Assembly: GCA_020058355.1 (NCBI GenBank)
Contig: JAGVEG010000087.1
Coordinates: 1-20,675 of the forward strand
Source: Candidatus Berkelbacteria bacterium
Lineage (GTDB): Bacteria > Patescibacteriota > UBA1384 > CAILIB01
Reading direction: 5' to 3'
DNA length: 20,675 nt
The notes beneath the pieces were generated by a model. That model was not told the origin of the DNA. It searched no databases and saw nothing but the letters and a program-made list of their open reading frames with translations. Below are positions 12,851-18,751 of this stretch, piece after piece. Position numbers and translations under genes: made by a program. Positions within the stretch are counted from its first letter, which is position 1, and every line of letters begins with the position of its first letter.

Positions 12851-13603
12851 TTAGCGTGACTTTTTCTTAGGGTGTTCGGCATGTTCTGGAATAAGTCCAA
12901 GCGTTTGCATGAAGACTTCTTCAAGTGTTTTTCCCGAAGGAACTACTTCACTTACTTTGCCAAAGGCCTTCACAGTACCTTTATCAAGCATGAGTACATG
13001 GGTACTTACTTGCTCAACGTCGCTGAGGATGTGTGAGTTCAAAACTACAGCAGTTCCTTCACTGCGTAGCTTGATAATGATCTCGCGCATACGAATACGA
13101 CCAACGGGGTCAAGGCCATCAAGTGGCTCATCAAGGAAGACAACAGCAGGCTTATTAATGAGGGCTTGTGCGAGACAGATACGCTGCAGCATACCCTTTG
13201 AGTAACCGCGCAGTTGACGGTTGGCAGCATCGGCGAGGCCGACGGTTTCCAGTAGCTCTTTGCTACGCTTGGCGACAACGTCCTTCGGAAGGCGGAAAAG
13301 AGCGCCAGCTAGATCGAGTACTTCCTGACCAGTAAGATACGGGTAGAAGGTGGGACTCTCGGGCATGTAGCCAACCTGATTGCGCACTGACGCATCATTG
13401 CTGGAGCCACCAAGGAGCTCGATGGTGCCGCTAGTTGGCTCAAGGAGGCCAAGAATCATTTTAATGGTAGTTGTTTTACCGGCGCCATTCGGGCCGATAA
13501 TGCCAAGCACATCGCCAGCGGCGACATGGAGGCTGATTGACTCCACAGCAGCTTGGGTACCAAAGCGCTTATGGAGGTTGGTAACGGTAAGAAGTGCATC
13601 CAT
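12851..13603 (-). CDS. ABC transporter ATP-binding protein (250 aa)
   Basis: This is a complete ABC ATPase: Walker A GPNGAGKT (37-44), Q-loop region around 'VGYMPESPTFYPYLTGQE', signature YSKGMLQR (134-141, variant of LSGGQ), Walker B VVFLDEP (154-160) with D-loop LDGLDP, and H-loop H191. The family is the CcmA/NosF type that pairs with ABC-2 permeases. The C-terminal 'KTLEEVFMQTLG' segment is typical of that group. It is the first gene of the minus-strand operon. Its ATG is 6 nt downstream of a TAGACT hexamer, with no room for a Shine-Dalgarno sequence. It is divergent from pilD with 34 bp between start codons. Confidence 0.95.
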   Translation of the reverse strand: MDALLTVTNLHKRFGTQAAVESISLHVAAGDVLGIIGPNGAGKTTTIKMILGLLEPTSGTIELLGGSSNDASVRNQVGYMPESPTFYPYLTGQEVLDLAGALFRLPKDVVAKRSKELLETVGLADAANRQLRGYSKGMLQRICLAQALINKPAVVFLDEPLDGLDPVGRIRMREIIIKLRSEGTAVVLNSHILSDVEQVSTHVLMLDKGTVKAFGKVSEVVPSGKTLEEVFMQTLGLIPEHAEHPKKKSR

Positions 13604-13609
13604 GTGCGT

Positions 13610-13615
13610 AGTCTA
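13610..13615 (-). promoter_or_regulatory. Leaderless-type -10 of the ABC operon
   Basis: On the minus strand TAGACT is preceded by TGA, forming an extended -10 (TGnTAGACT), and ends 6 nt before the ATG at 13603. A recognisable -35 is not seen, in line with an extended -10 promoter. Confidence 0.55.
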
Positions 13616-13625
13616 TCAGAACGTG

Positions 13626-13631
13626 TAGACT
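13626..13631 (+). promoter_or_regulatory. Leaderless-type -10 of the pilD operon
   Basis: TAGACT ends 6 nt before the pilD ATG at 13638. It mirrors the TAGACT of the opposite ABC operon, with 10 bp between the two hexamers. The -35 region is weak, and the two promoters must compete for the same DNA. Confidence 0.55.
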
Positions 13632-13637
13632 GAGAAT

Positions 13638-14423
13638 ATGCTTTCCTACGAAATACTTCTTGCTGGCTTCTGGTTTTTGTTCGGCTGTATCTTTGGTTCG
13701 TTTGCAAATGTAGTACAACTACGCGGAAACTGGCGCGCCATTGCCACGGGAAACTCAGAGTGTCCCTCCTGCGGGCATCAGCTGCGCTGGTATGAGCTTA
13801 TTCCTATACTTAGCTTCGTCTTCCAGGGTGCGCGCTGCCGCTCCTGTAAAAAAGCAATTTCCTGGCAGTATCCGCTTGGAGAATTGATCATGGGACTTTT
13901 CTTCCTTCTCGCTTGGCGGGATGGGATGATCACCGGATCGTGGCTAGCTGCTGGCTGTACGGCGTTCGCACTGTTTTGGTGGCAGATTATTGCCGCTGAA
14001 GATAGCAAAACCTACACCGTTGAGCCACTCTACTGTGTGTTTGCGGCAGTGCTCAGTCTGGTGCGTGGACTACTGCTTGGCACGGGCTTTGCAGCATTCC
14101 AAGGACTGATTTTTGGCATGGTGATGATTATTGTAGTGCGGGTTGCGTGGTGGCTTTTCCGCCGGGAAGAGGGAATGGGTGATGGTGATATTTGGATTGC
14201 TGCAGCAATCGGAGCCCTGGTGGGCTGGCCTCAGGTGCTGGTGGCACTTTGGTTTGCGGTGATGCTGGGCGCTGTCTGGGGAGTGGCGGTACTCATGATG
14301 AAGCGGCGGGGTGGCGAGCGACTGATGCTGCCGTTTGGTCCGTTTCTGGTAGCGGGTGGCTGTGGCGCAGTGCTGTTCGGTGATACACTACTTACATGGT
14401 ATCTCGGCACGCTCTACCTCTAG
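13638..14423 (+). CDS. pilD: Prepilin peptidase / N-methyltransferase PilD (261 aa)
   Basis: PilD cleaves the leader of prepilins on the cytoplasmic side and methylates the new N-terminus. The N-terminal domain has 'FGSFANVV' and two CxxC pairs (C42/C45 and C67/C70), as in bifunctional enzymes. The peptidase domain has the GxGD motif (GMGD, 179-182, Asp182) and a likely first catalytic Asp at D122, in a segment (EDSKTYTVEP) that is one residue longer than the usual 'D....IPD'. About seven or eight membrane helices are visible. It leads a second pilus operon with four minor-pilin genes; the next gene starts 28 bp before its stop. Four of the five canonical prepilins in the window have Ala at the cleavage site, so this enzyme must accept Ala at -1. 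Confidence 0.95.
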   Translation: MLSYEILLAGFWFLFGCIFGSFANVVQLRGNWRAIATGNSECPSCGHQLRWYELIPILSFVFQGARCRSCKKAISWQYPLGELIMGLFFLLAWRDGMITGSWLAAGCTAFALFWWQIIAAEDSKTYTVEPLYCVFAAVLSLVRGLLLGTGFAAFQGLIFGMVMIIVVRVAWWLFRREEGMGDGDIWIAAAIGALVGWPQVLVALWFAVMLGAVWGVAVLMMKRRGGERLMLPFGPFLVAGGCGAVLFGDTLLTWYLGTLYL

Positions 14424-15034
14424 ACTCACGCGGCTTTACAATTGTAGAGCTGGTAATTGCGCTTGGAATTGCCCTGGTAATTGCGGTTGTTTCTTTACCG
14501 GCGCTGACGCGCACCCAGCGTGAGCAAGCGTTTCAGCAGGATATTGCGCGGCTTCGCGAGTGTATTCAGCAGGGGTCGGTAACGCGACCCGGTCTTGAGT
14601 ACAACACAACAGTAGTTAGTCTTCAGAACCTTACCTCTGATTCAGGTATGCAGTGCGTGGTGCGTCGCGGCACTCGTGACAATGATTTTTCACCCATTGT
14701 TCTCATTGATCCATTGGTGCAGACGGCGTTTCCACACCTTTGCCTGGACACGGTTATTATTGACGGTGATGCCGGGCATTCTCTCACAATTCCTGAGCTT
14801 ATTTTGCCGGTGCCTGACCGGAGTAACGACCGTCTAATGCAGGTCCTGATTAAGAATCAGCAGTACTACCCAGCACTCCCTAACCAGGATGGTGCGGTGG
14901 TGGAGCTGCGTGTATTTGAGCAGCCTGATTCACAAGTAGCAGGTTGCGGACAAAGTCAGGGTGCGCAAACCGCAACAGCCTTCCTCACTATGCGTCGTCA
15001 TATCAACAACATCACCGTACGTTTTGAGCTATGA
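14396..15034 (+). CDS. Minor prepilin, FimT/GspH-like (212 aa)
   Basis: A 13-residue leader (basic at the end, SRG) precedes FTIVELVIALGIALVIAV, a standard class III prepilin helix with Gly at -1 and Glu at +5. It is the only prepilin in the window with Gly at the cleavage site. The globular part has a cysteine soon after the helix (RLREC) and more near 'GMQCVV', 'HLCLD' and 'VAGCGQ', suggesting disulfides. Its position as the first of four minor-pilin genes after pilD fits FimT/GspH. The ATG at 14396 lies inside the pilD 3' end, so the frames overlap by 28 bp. It overlaps the next gene in ATGA. Confidence 0.85.
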   Translation: MVSRHALPLDSRGFTIVELVIALGIALVIAVVSLPALTRTQREQAFQQDIARLRECIQQGSVTRPGLEYNTTVVSLQNLTSDSGMQCVVRRGTRDNDFSPIVLIDPLVQTAFPHLCLDTVIIDGDAGHSLTIPELILPVPDRSNDRLMQVLIKNQQYYPALPNQDGAVVELRVFEQPDSQVAGCGQSQGAQTATAFLTMRRHINNITVRFEL

Positions 15035-15744
15035 AATCACGTCAGTCTGCTGCCTTTACACTTATTGAGACCGTCGTTGCTCTTGCAATGGTAATGGTTG
15101 TGCTTGGTGCGATGACGGTAGTGCTGCGAAATGCAAGTCGCATTAACGCGCAGGGGGCATCGTATTCGGTTATGAACGGTTTGGCGGATGAGTATGCGGG
15201 TATGGTACAAAGTTTGATTCGCGCAAGTGACCCTGATGTCCTAGCGGTGGGTACATCAGCGCAAGCCTTTGTACTTGTGGGGGATTACGCTGCCAATACC
15301 CAGACGATTACAGGTGTGCGATTTTGTCCAACACCCGTTTCTGTACAGTGTGACGGCCCGGTCGCAGTGCGACAATCGGGACAGTCAACCGTAAGTCAGG
15401 TGCAACTTGATTTACCGGGGGCTGATGGCGAGTTGGTGGCAAGTAGCGAGCGACTACTTATGCAGGGAGAAAATCCACCTGACATTGCGGTGCGAAGTTT
15501 TCTCACGCGTGGTATTACTGCTGTTTCATTAGATACCGACCTTTCTGATTGGAGCGGGTATATTCGCACCGCGAGTCTACGACGAGTGGGTACCGAGCGC
15601 ATATATACCCTTGATGGGGTGCAGCCACTGACTGCCGGTGCACAAGCAGCGCTACCGGTAACTTTTGAACTTGTCGTAACCATCCAGCCCTTTCTCGCGC
15701 AAAGCGATCAGGTTCGCCGCATCTATACCCTTTCATCACTATGA
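15031..15744 (+). CDS. Minor prepilin, PilV/GspI-like (237 aa)
   Basis: The leader MKSRQSAA is followed by FTLIETVVALAMVMVVLGAMTVV, so PilD would cleave after A8 (Ala at -1). Glu at +5 is present. The globular domain is Ser/Val/Gln-rich with a cysteine pair in 'RFCPTPVSVQC'. The role assignment as the PilV/GspI-type minor pilin is from order within the operon (second of four) and the short 'FTLIETVVALA' helix, which is typical of that class. It starts and ends with ATGA overlaps, which implies translational coupling. Confidence 0.82.
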   Translation: MKSRQSAAFTLIETVVALAMVMVVLGAMTVVLRNASRINAQGASYSVMNGLADEYAGMVQSLIRASDPDVLAVGTSAQAFVLVGDYAANTQTITGVRFCPTPVSVQCDGPVAVRQSGQSTVSQVQLDLPGADGELVASSERLLMQGENPPDIAVRSFLTRGITAVSLDTDLSDWSGYIRTASLRRVGTERIYTLDGVQPLTAGAQAALPVTFELVVTIQPFLAQSDQVRRIYTLSSL

Positions 15745-16364
15745 AGACGTTTCCTCATTCACGACCGGCTTATTCGCTGCTGGAGTTGCTTCTTGCAACC
15801 ACTGTGCTCGCGGTGATCTTGGTGATGACGCTGCAGATTATTAGCAGTGTGGCAGGGGAGTCAGCGCAGGCTGTGCGACAAACTGCGGCACGCCGCGAGA
15901 TTGATGGTGCCATCGCGCGCAGTGCAAACGATATCCAGCGTGGCGGAAGCTTCTCTGTGGTGAGTCAGGGAATTCTGCAGTTCGCCCAGCCGCAGCGCGA
16001 TGAGGTAGGGGGGTATCGGGGTAGCACCGTGACACGGTTTTTCTGCGCACCAGCAGGGGCCCTGATTAGTACTAGTCAGCAGACCGACTGTTTATCGAGT
16101 ACGCTTGATGAGCAAACTACTTCTGTCCTCACGAGTGAGCAGGCAGTGGTGCGTGGATTTACCGCCATCCCAGTGTCATCAGCGCAGGGTGCACCACTCG
16201 GGGTCCTTACCCAGCTGGTTGCGACTAGTTGTGCTGAACGTACCTGTACCCCAACCCGCATTGCACAACAGGGTGATCGTGAACAGCCACCGATAGTGGT
16301 TACGCGATTTATGATGCAACAACCTACGTATCCATGTCCTGGATCCGGACTGCTTTGCCAGTAA
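15741..16364 (+). CDS. Minor prepilin, PilW/GspJ-like (207 aa)
   Basis: The leader MKTFPHSRPA is followed by YSLLELLLATTVLAVILVMTLQI. Cleavage would be after A10, giving a Tyr at +1, which is unusual because +1 is normally Phe or Met. Glu at +5 is present. The 'YSLLELLLATTVLAVIL' helix and the third position in the operon fit PilW/GspJ. Several cysteines lie in the second half (FFCAPAG, TDCL, SCAERTC), which could form disulfides. It overlaps the preceding gene in ATGA and ends 2 nt before the ATG of the next gene. Confidence 0.82.
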   Translation: MKTFPHSRPAYSLLELLLATTVLAVILVMTLQIISSVAGESAQAVRQTAARREIDGAIARSANDIQRGGSFSVVSQGILQFAQPQRDEVGGYRGSTVTRFFCAPAGALISTSQQTDCLSSTLDEQTTSVLTSEQAVVRGFTAIPVSSAQGAPLGVLTQLVATSCAERTCTPTRIAQQGDREQPPIVVTRFMMQQPTYPCPGSGLLCQ

Positions 16365-16366
16365 TC

Positions 16367-17173
16367 ATGACGACTATGCAGTACTCCCTTCGTACTCAGC
16401 GTTCAGCGAATGCCATGCTCACTACGCTGGTGGTAGTTGGTGTGGTGGTGAGTACAATGCTGGTAAGTGTGGTGCTTATCCGCTCGAGTATCCGGCGGCA
16501 GGGTGATGACGCGGCACTGCAGACCGCGCGACTAGCGGCCGATCAGGTGGTTGCCGAGCTCCGCGCGCGGCACCTAGCCTTTCAGGCTCAAGGAGATACC
16601 TATTTTCAAGATGTAAACTTCGAGCAGGGGCCACTCTACCTTGGCGAGTATGGAAGCAATATCAGAGATACAACGCGACTAGATACCGGTGTAGTGGTGC
16701 AGCCCGTAACGCGGGTGCGTACCGGGGCCGACTGCGGTCTCTGGCTTGAGGGTCAGGACAGTAGTGACTGCGGCATTGCGGTTACAGCGCGACTTGAGCG
16801 ATTCCAGCACTTCCCCCGCGAGGAAGGCCAATCGCAGAATGCTTCGGTATTTACCGCGACGAACACCAACCCAACACTTTTGCGTATCCGCACCACCAAC
16901 GCCTTTGAACTCACCTCGTCTACTGGGGCACTTTCGGTTGAGATCTGCCCGAACCATTATTTCGACGGTTCCTGCACACTTACCACGGCTGGTGTGGTGG
17001 TGGTCCCTGCAACGGCCCGAGCGATTCGACTGCAGCCAGTAGTTGGAGAAGAGTTCTTCGTGACCACGCTGAACAATACATTTGTGTTAATGGAAGACAC
17101 TACGGCCACGATATATGTCACGGCTGCTGTGGGTTTGGTTGAACAAACACGTGAAGTAGAGATTGCACTCTAG
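16367..17173 (+). CDS. PilX/GspK-like minor pilin component (268 aa)
   Basis: The N-terminus is basic (MTTMQYSLRTQRS) and is followed by a hydrophobic helix (about residues 17-38, ANAMLTTLVVVGVVVSTMLV) that ends with 'RSS', as in PilX-type proteins ('..RSS.R...'). No Glu at +5 and no clear cleavage motif is present, which is also seen in GspK/PilX. The ATG at 16367 is chosen because it follows the previous stop by 2 nt; an in-frame ATG at 16334 lies inside the previous gene. The large globular part has Cys pairs (DCGLW...DCGIA; EICP...GSC) and ends in beta-rich sequence. It closes the minor-pilin operon and would cap the priming complex. Function is by position and helix pattern only. Confidence 0.7.
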   Translation: MTTMQYSLRTQRSANAMLTTLVVVGVVVSTMLVSVVLIRSSIRRQGDDAALQTARLAADQVVAELRARHLAFQAQGDTYFQDVNFEQGPLYLGEYGSNIRDTTRLDTGVVVQPVTRVRTGADCGLWLEGQDSSDCGIAVTARLERFQHFPREEGQSQNASVFTATNTNPTLLRIRTTNAFELTSSTGALSVEICPNHYFDGSCTLTTAGVVVVPATARAIRLQPVVGEEFFVTTLNNTFVLMEDTTATIYVTAAVGLVEQTREVEIAL

Positions 17174-17190
17174 TCGTTCTCGGCTAGACT
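17163..17190 (+). promoter_or_regulatory. Leaderless-type promoter of rsmH
   Basis: TTGCAC (17163-17168), a 16-bp spacer and TAGACT (17185-17190) lie 7 nt before the rsmH ATG. The -35 lies in the last codons of the minor-pilin gene. No terminator is visible between the two genes, so some read-through is likely. Confidence 0.55.
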
Positions 17191-17197
17191 GGGCGCT

Positions 17198-18091
17198 ATG
17201 ACAGCTCAACCACACATTTCGGTACTTCCCCACGAGGTGCTGGTACTTGCCGGCGAGCGGGGCGGCCTTGTTGTTGACGCAACCCTGGGAGCAGGTGGGC
17301 ACAGTAGTCTCCTCCTTGCGGCAAGCACAGGGCGTACGCTGCTCGGTATTGATCGCGATCCGGTAGCACTTGCTATCGCAAAGGAACGCTTGGCTGAGTT
17401 CGGTGATCGGGTGCAATACGCCCACGCCGCCTTTAGCGACATTGAAGCAGTGCTCCCTGAAGACGCAGCGCCGGCGATCATCCTGGCTGACCTTGGTGTC
17501 TCAAGTATGCAGTTTGATGACGGGCAGCGCGGTTTTTCATTCCGCACCGAAGCACCGCTTGATATGCGTATGAATCAATCAGGAGAGCGCGATACTGCGG
17601 GAGAGCTTATCGAGCGTTTTCCTGAACGTGAGCTTGCTGATCTGTTTTATCGCTATGGCGAAGAGCGACACTCACGCAAGATTGCCGCACGTATCGTGGA
17701 GACCAGGCGCATGACCCCAATTCGAACAACTACCCAGTTGGCTGAGTTAATCGCCGAGGCCTATCCGCAGCGCGAACGCTATGGACGCATCCACCCGGCA
17801 ACAAAGTGTTTTCAGGCACTGCGTATTGCCGTCAACGACGAGTTGGGTGATCTCGAGCGCTTCCTTGCCGTGGCACCTGGCTTGCTGGCTCCTGGTGGGA
17901 TTCTGGAGATTATTACATTTCACTCACTGGAAGACCGTATTGTGAAACACGCATTCCGTGACTATGTAGCACATGGTGGATTTAGCTTGGCCACGAAGAA
18001 GGCGATTCTTCCGACGGAAGAAGAGTGCGAGCAGAACAGTCGCTCACGCTCTGCGAAGCTGCGCGGATTGATTCGTGCTGGTACAAATTAA
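17198..18091 (+). CDS. rsmH: 16S rRNA (cytosine(1402)-N4)-methyltransferase RsmH
   Basis: RsmH (MraW) methylates the N4 of C1402 in the 16S rRNA decoding centre with S-adenosylmethionine. The 297-residue protein has all family motifs: DATLGAGGHS (27-36), GIDRDP (50-55), DLGVSSMQFD (98-107), 'RGFSFRTEAPLDMRM', 'YGEERHSRKIA', 'RIHPATKCFQALRIAVNDEL', 'FHSLEDRIVKHAFR' and the C-terminal 'NSRSRSAKLRG'. In many bacteria it heads the dcw division cluster with ftsL and ftsI. Here it is followed by an RNase H gene and ileS, so the cluster is broken. It starts with a TAGACT hexamer 7 nt before the ATG and has no Shine-Dalgarno sequence. Confidence 0.97.
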   Translation: MTAQPHISVLPHEVLVLAGERGGLVVDATLGAGGHSSLLLAASTGRTLLGIDRDPVALAIAKERLAEFGDRVQYAHAAFSDIEAVLPEDAAPAIILADLGVSSMQFDDGQRGFSFRTEAPLDMRMNQSGERDTAGELIERFPERELADLFYRYGEERHSRKIAARIVETRRMTPIRTTTQLAELIAEAYPQRERYGRIHPATKCFQALRIAVNDELGDLERFLAVAPGLLAPGGILEIITFHSLEDRIVKHAFRDYVAHGGFSLATKKAILPTEEECEQNSRSRSAKLRGLIRAGTN

Positions 18092-18134
18092 TCTCAGTGC
18101 CTTGTCGGCGGTTTCATATACCGCATAACTGTGA

Positions 18135-18140
18135 TATGGT
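18135..18140 (+). promoter_or_regulatory. Weak -10 candidate for the RNase H gene
   Basis: TATGGT lies 9 nt before the ATG at 18150, after the TGTGA extension. A small hairpin, GCGGT (18108-18112)/ACCGC (18120-18124), lies upstream. No good -35 at the right distance is seen. Confidence 0.35.
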
Positions 18141-18149
18141 TGGGTCGCT

Positions 18150-18590
18150 ATGGAATATGATGTAACCGTACATACCGATGGTGGTGCACGTGGCAATCCA
18201 GGACCCGCGGGTATTGGTTATGTCATTAAGCTACCTGATGGTACTGAGGTTACTCATGGTGCCGTGATTGGCAATTCCACCAACAATATTGCTGAGTATA
18301 CCGCTTTGCGCGCCGCTCTTGAAAAGCTCTTGCAGCTGCAGGCTGAAGGGGTGAACTGGACTGGTATCCGCATCTGTCTTGATAGCGAACTTGTTGTTCG
18401 CCAGGTTACTGGCGTCTACCGCACCAAGGAAGCTCATCTCAAGAATCAGTTCTTGGCGGTAAAGTCCCAGCTCGAGCAATTGACTACTCCCTATAAGCTG
18501 GTGCATGTTCCACGCGCTCATAATGCGCATGCTGATCGTTTGGTGAATCAGGCCCTGGATTCCGCGGGAATCCCTTCGTCCATTATCTAG
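18150..18590 (+). CDS. RNase HI family protein (146 aa)
   Basis: RNase HI removes RNA from RNA:DNA hybrids such as Okazaki primers. The protein has the metal-binding acidic residues in the expected order: D10 in 'HTDGGARGNPGPAGIG', E49 in 'NNIAEYTALRAAL', D78 in 'LDSELVVRQ' and D129 in 'HNAHADRLVNQALD'. The lack of the basic protrusion and the 'NNIAEY' signature indicate the archaeal/YpdQ-like branch rather than E. coli RnhA. It stands 58 nt after rsmH and is followed by a hairpin 1 nt after its stop (CCAGAA/TTCTGG, 18591-18613) and a longer one at 18641-18682. Activity is inferred from intact catalytic residues. Confidence 0.93.
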   Translation: MEYDVTVHTDGGARGNPGPAGIGYVIKLPDGTEVTHGAVIGNSTNNIAEYTALRAALEKLLQLQAEGVNWTGIRICLDSELVVRQVTGVYRTKEAHLKNQFLAVKSQLEQLTTPYKLVHVPRAHNAHADRLVNQALDSAGIPSSII

Positions 18591-18640
18591 CCAGAATCGC
18601 GGGTGCGTTCTGGCACTTCCGGTTTTGGCCTTCCTTCTTC

Positions 18641-18682
18641 AAACTTTTCCTCCTCACAATCCAAAGAGGAGGAAAGAGTTTT
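18641..18682 (+). terminator. Likely terminator between the RNase H gene and ileS
   Basis: TTTCCTCCTC (18646-18655) and GAGGAGGAAA (18666-18675) form a perfect 10-bp stem around ACAATCCAAA, extended by AAACT (18641-18645)/AGTTT (18677-18681) with a single bulged G. The 3' end runs into TTTTC. It lies before the ileS promoter candidates, so it probably ends the RNase H transcript. Confidence 0.55.
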
Positions 18683-18702
18683 CATCAGGAAGAATATCAC
18701 GC

Positions 18703-18744
18703 TAGACTAAGCTATATTTAGGCCTGACACCTACTTTCTAATTT
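18703..18744 (+). promoter_or_regulatory. Candidate -10 elements for ileS
   Basis: TAGACT (18703-18708) is the same hexamer used by rsmH and pilD, but would leave a leader of about 37 nt. TAATTT (18739-18744) ends 7 nt before the ATG and would make ileS leaderless. The sequence alone does not decide between them, and no T-box-like leader is visible. Confidence 0.4.
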
Positions 18745-18751
18745 TGCACCT

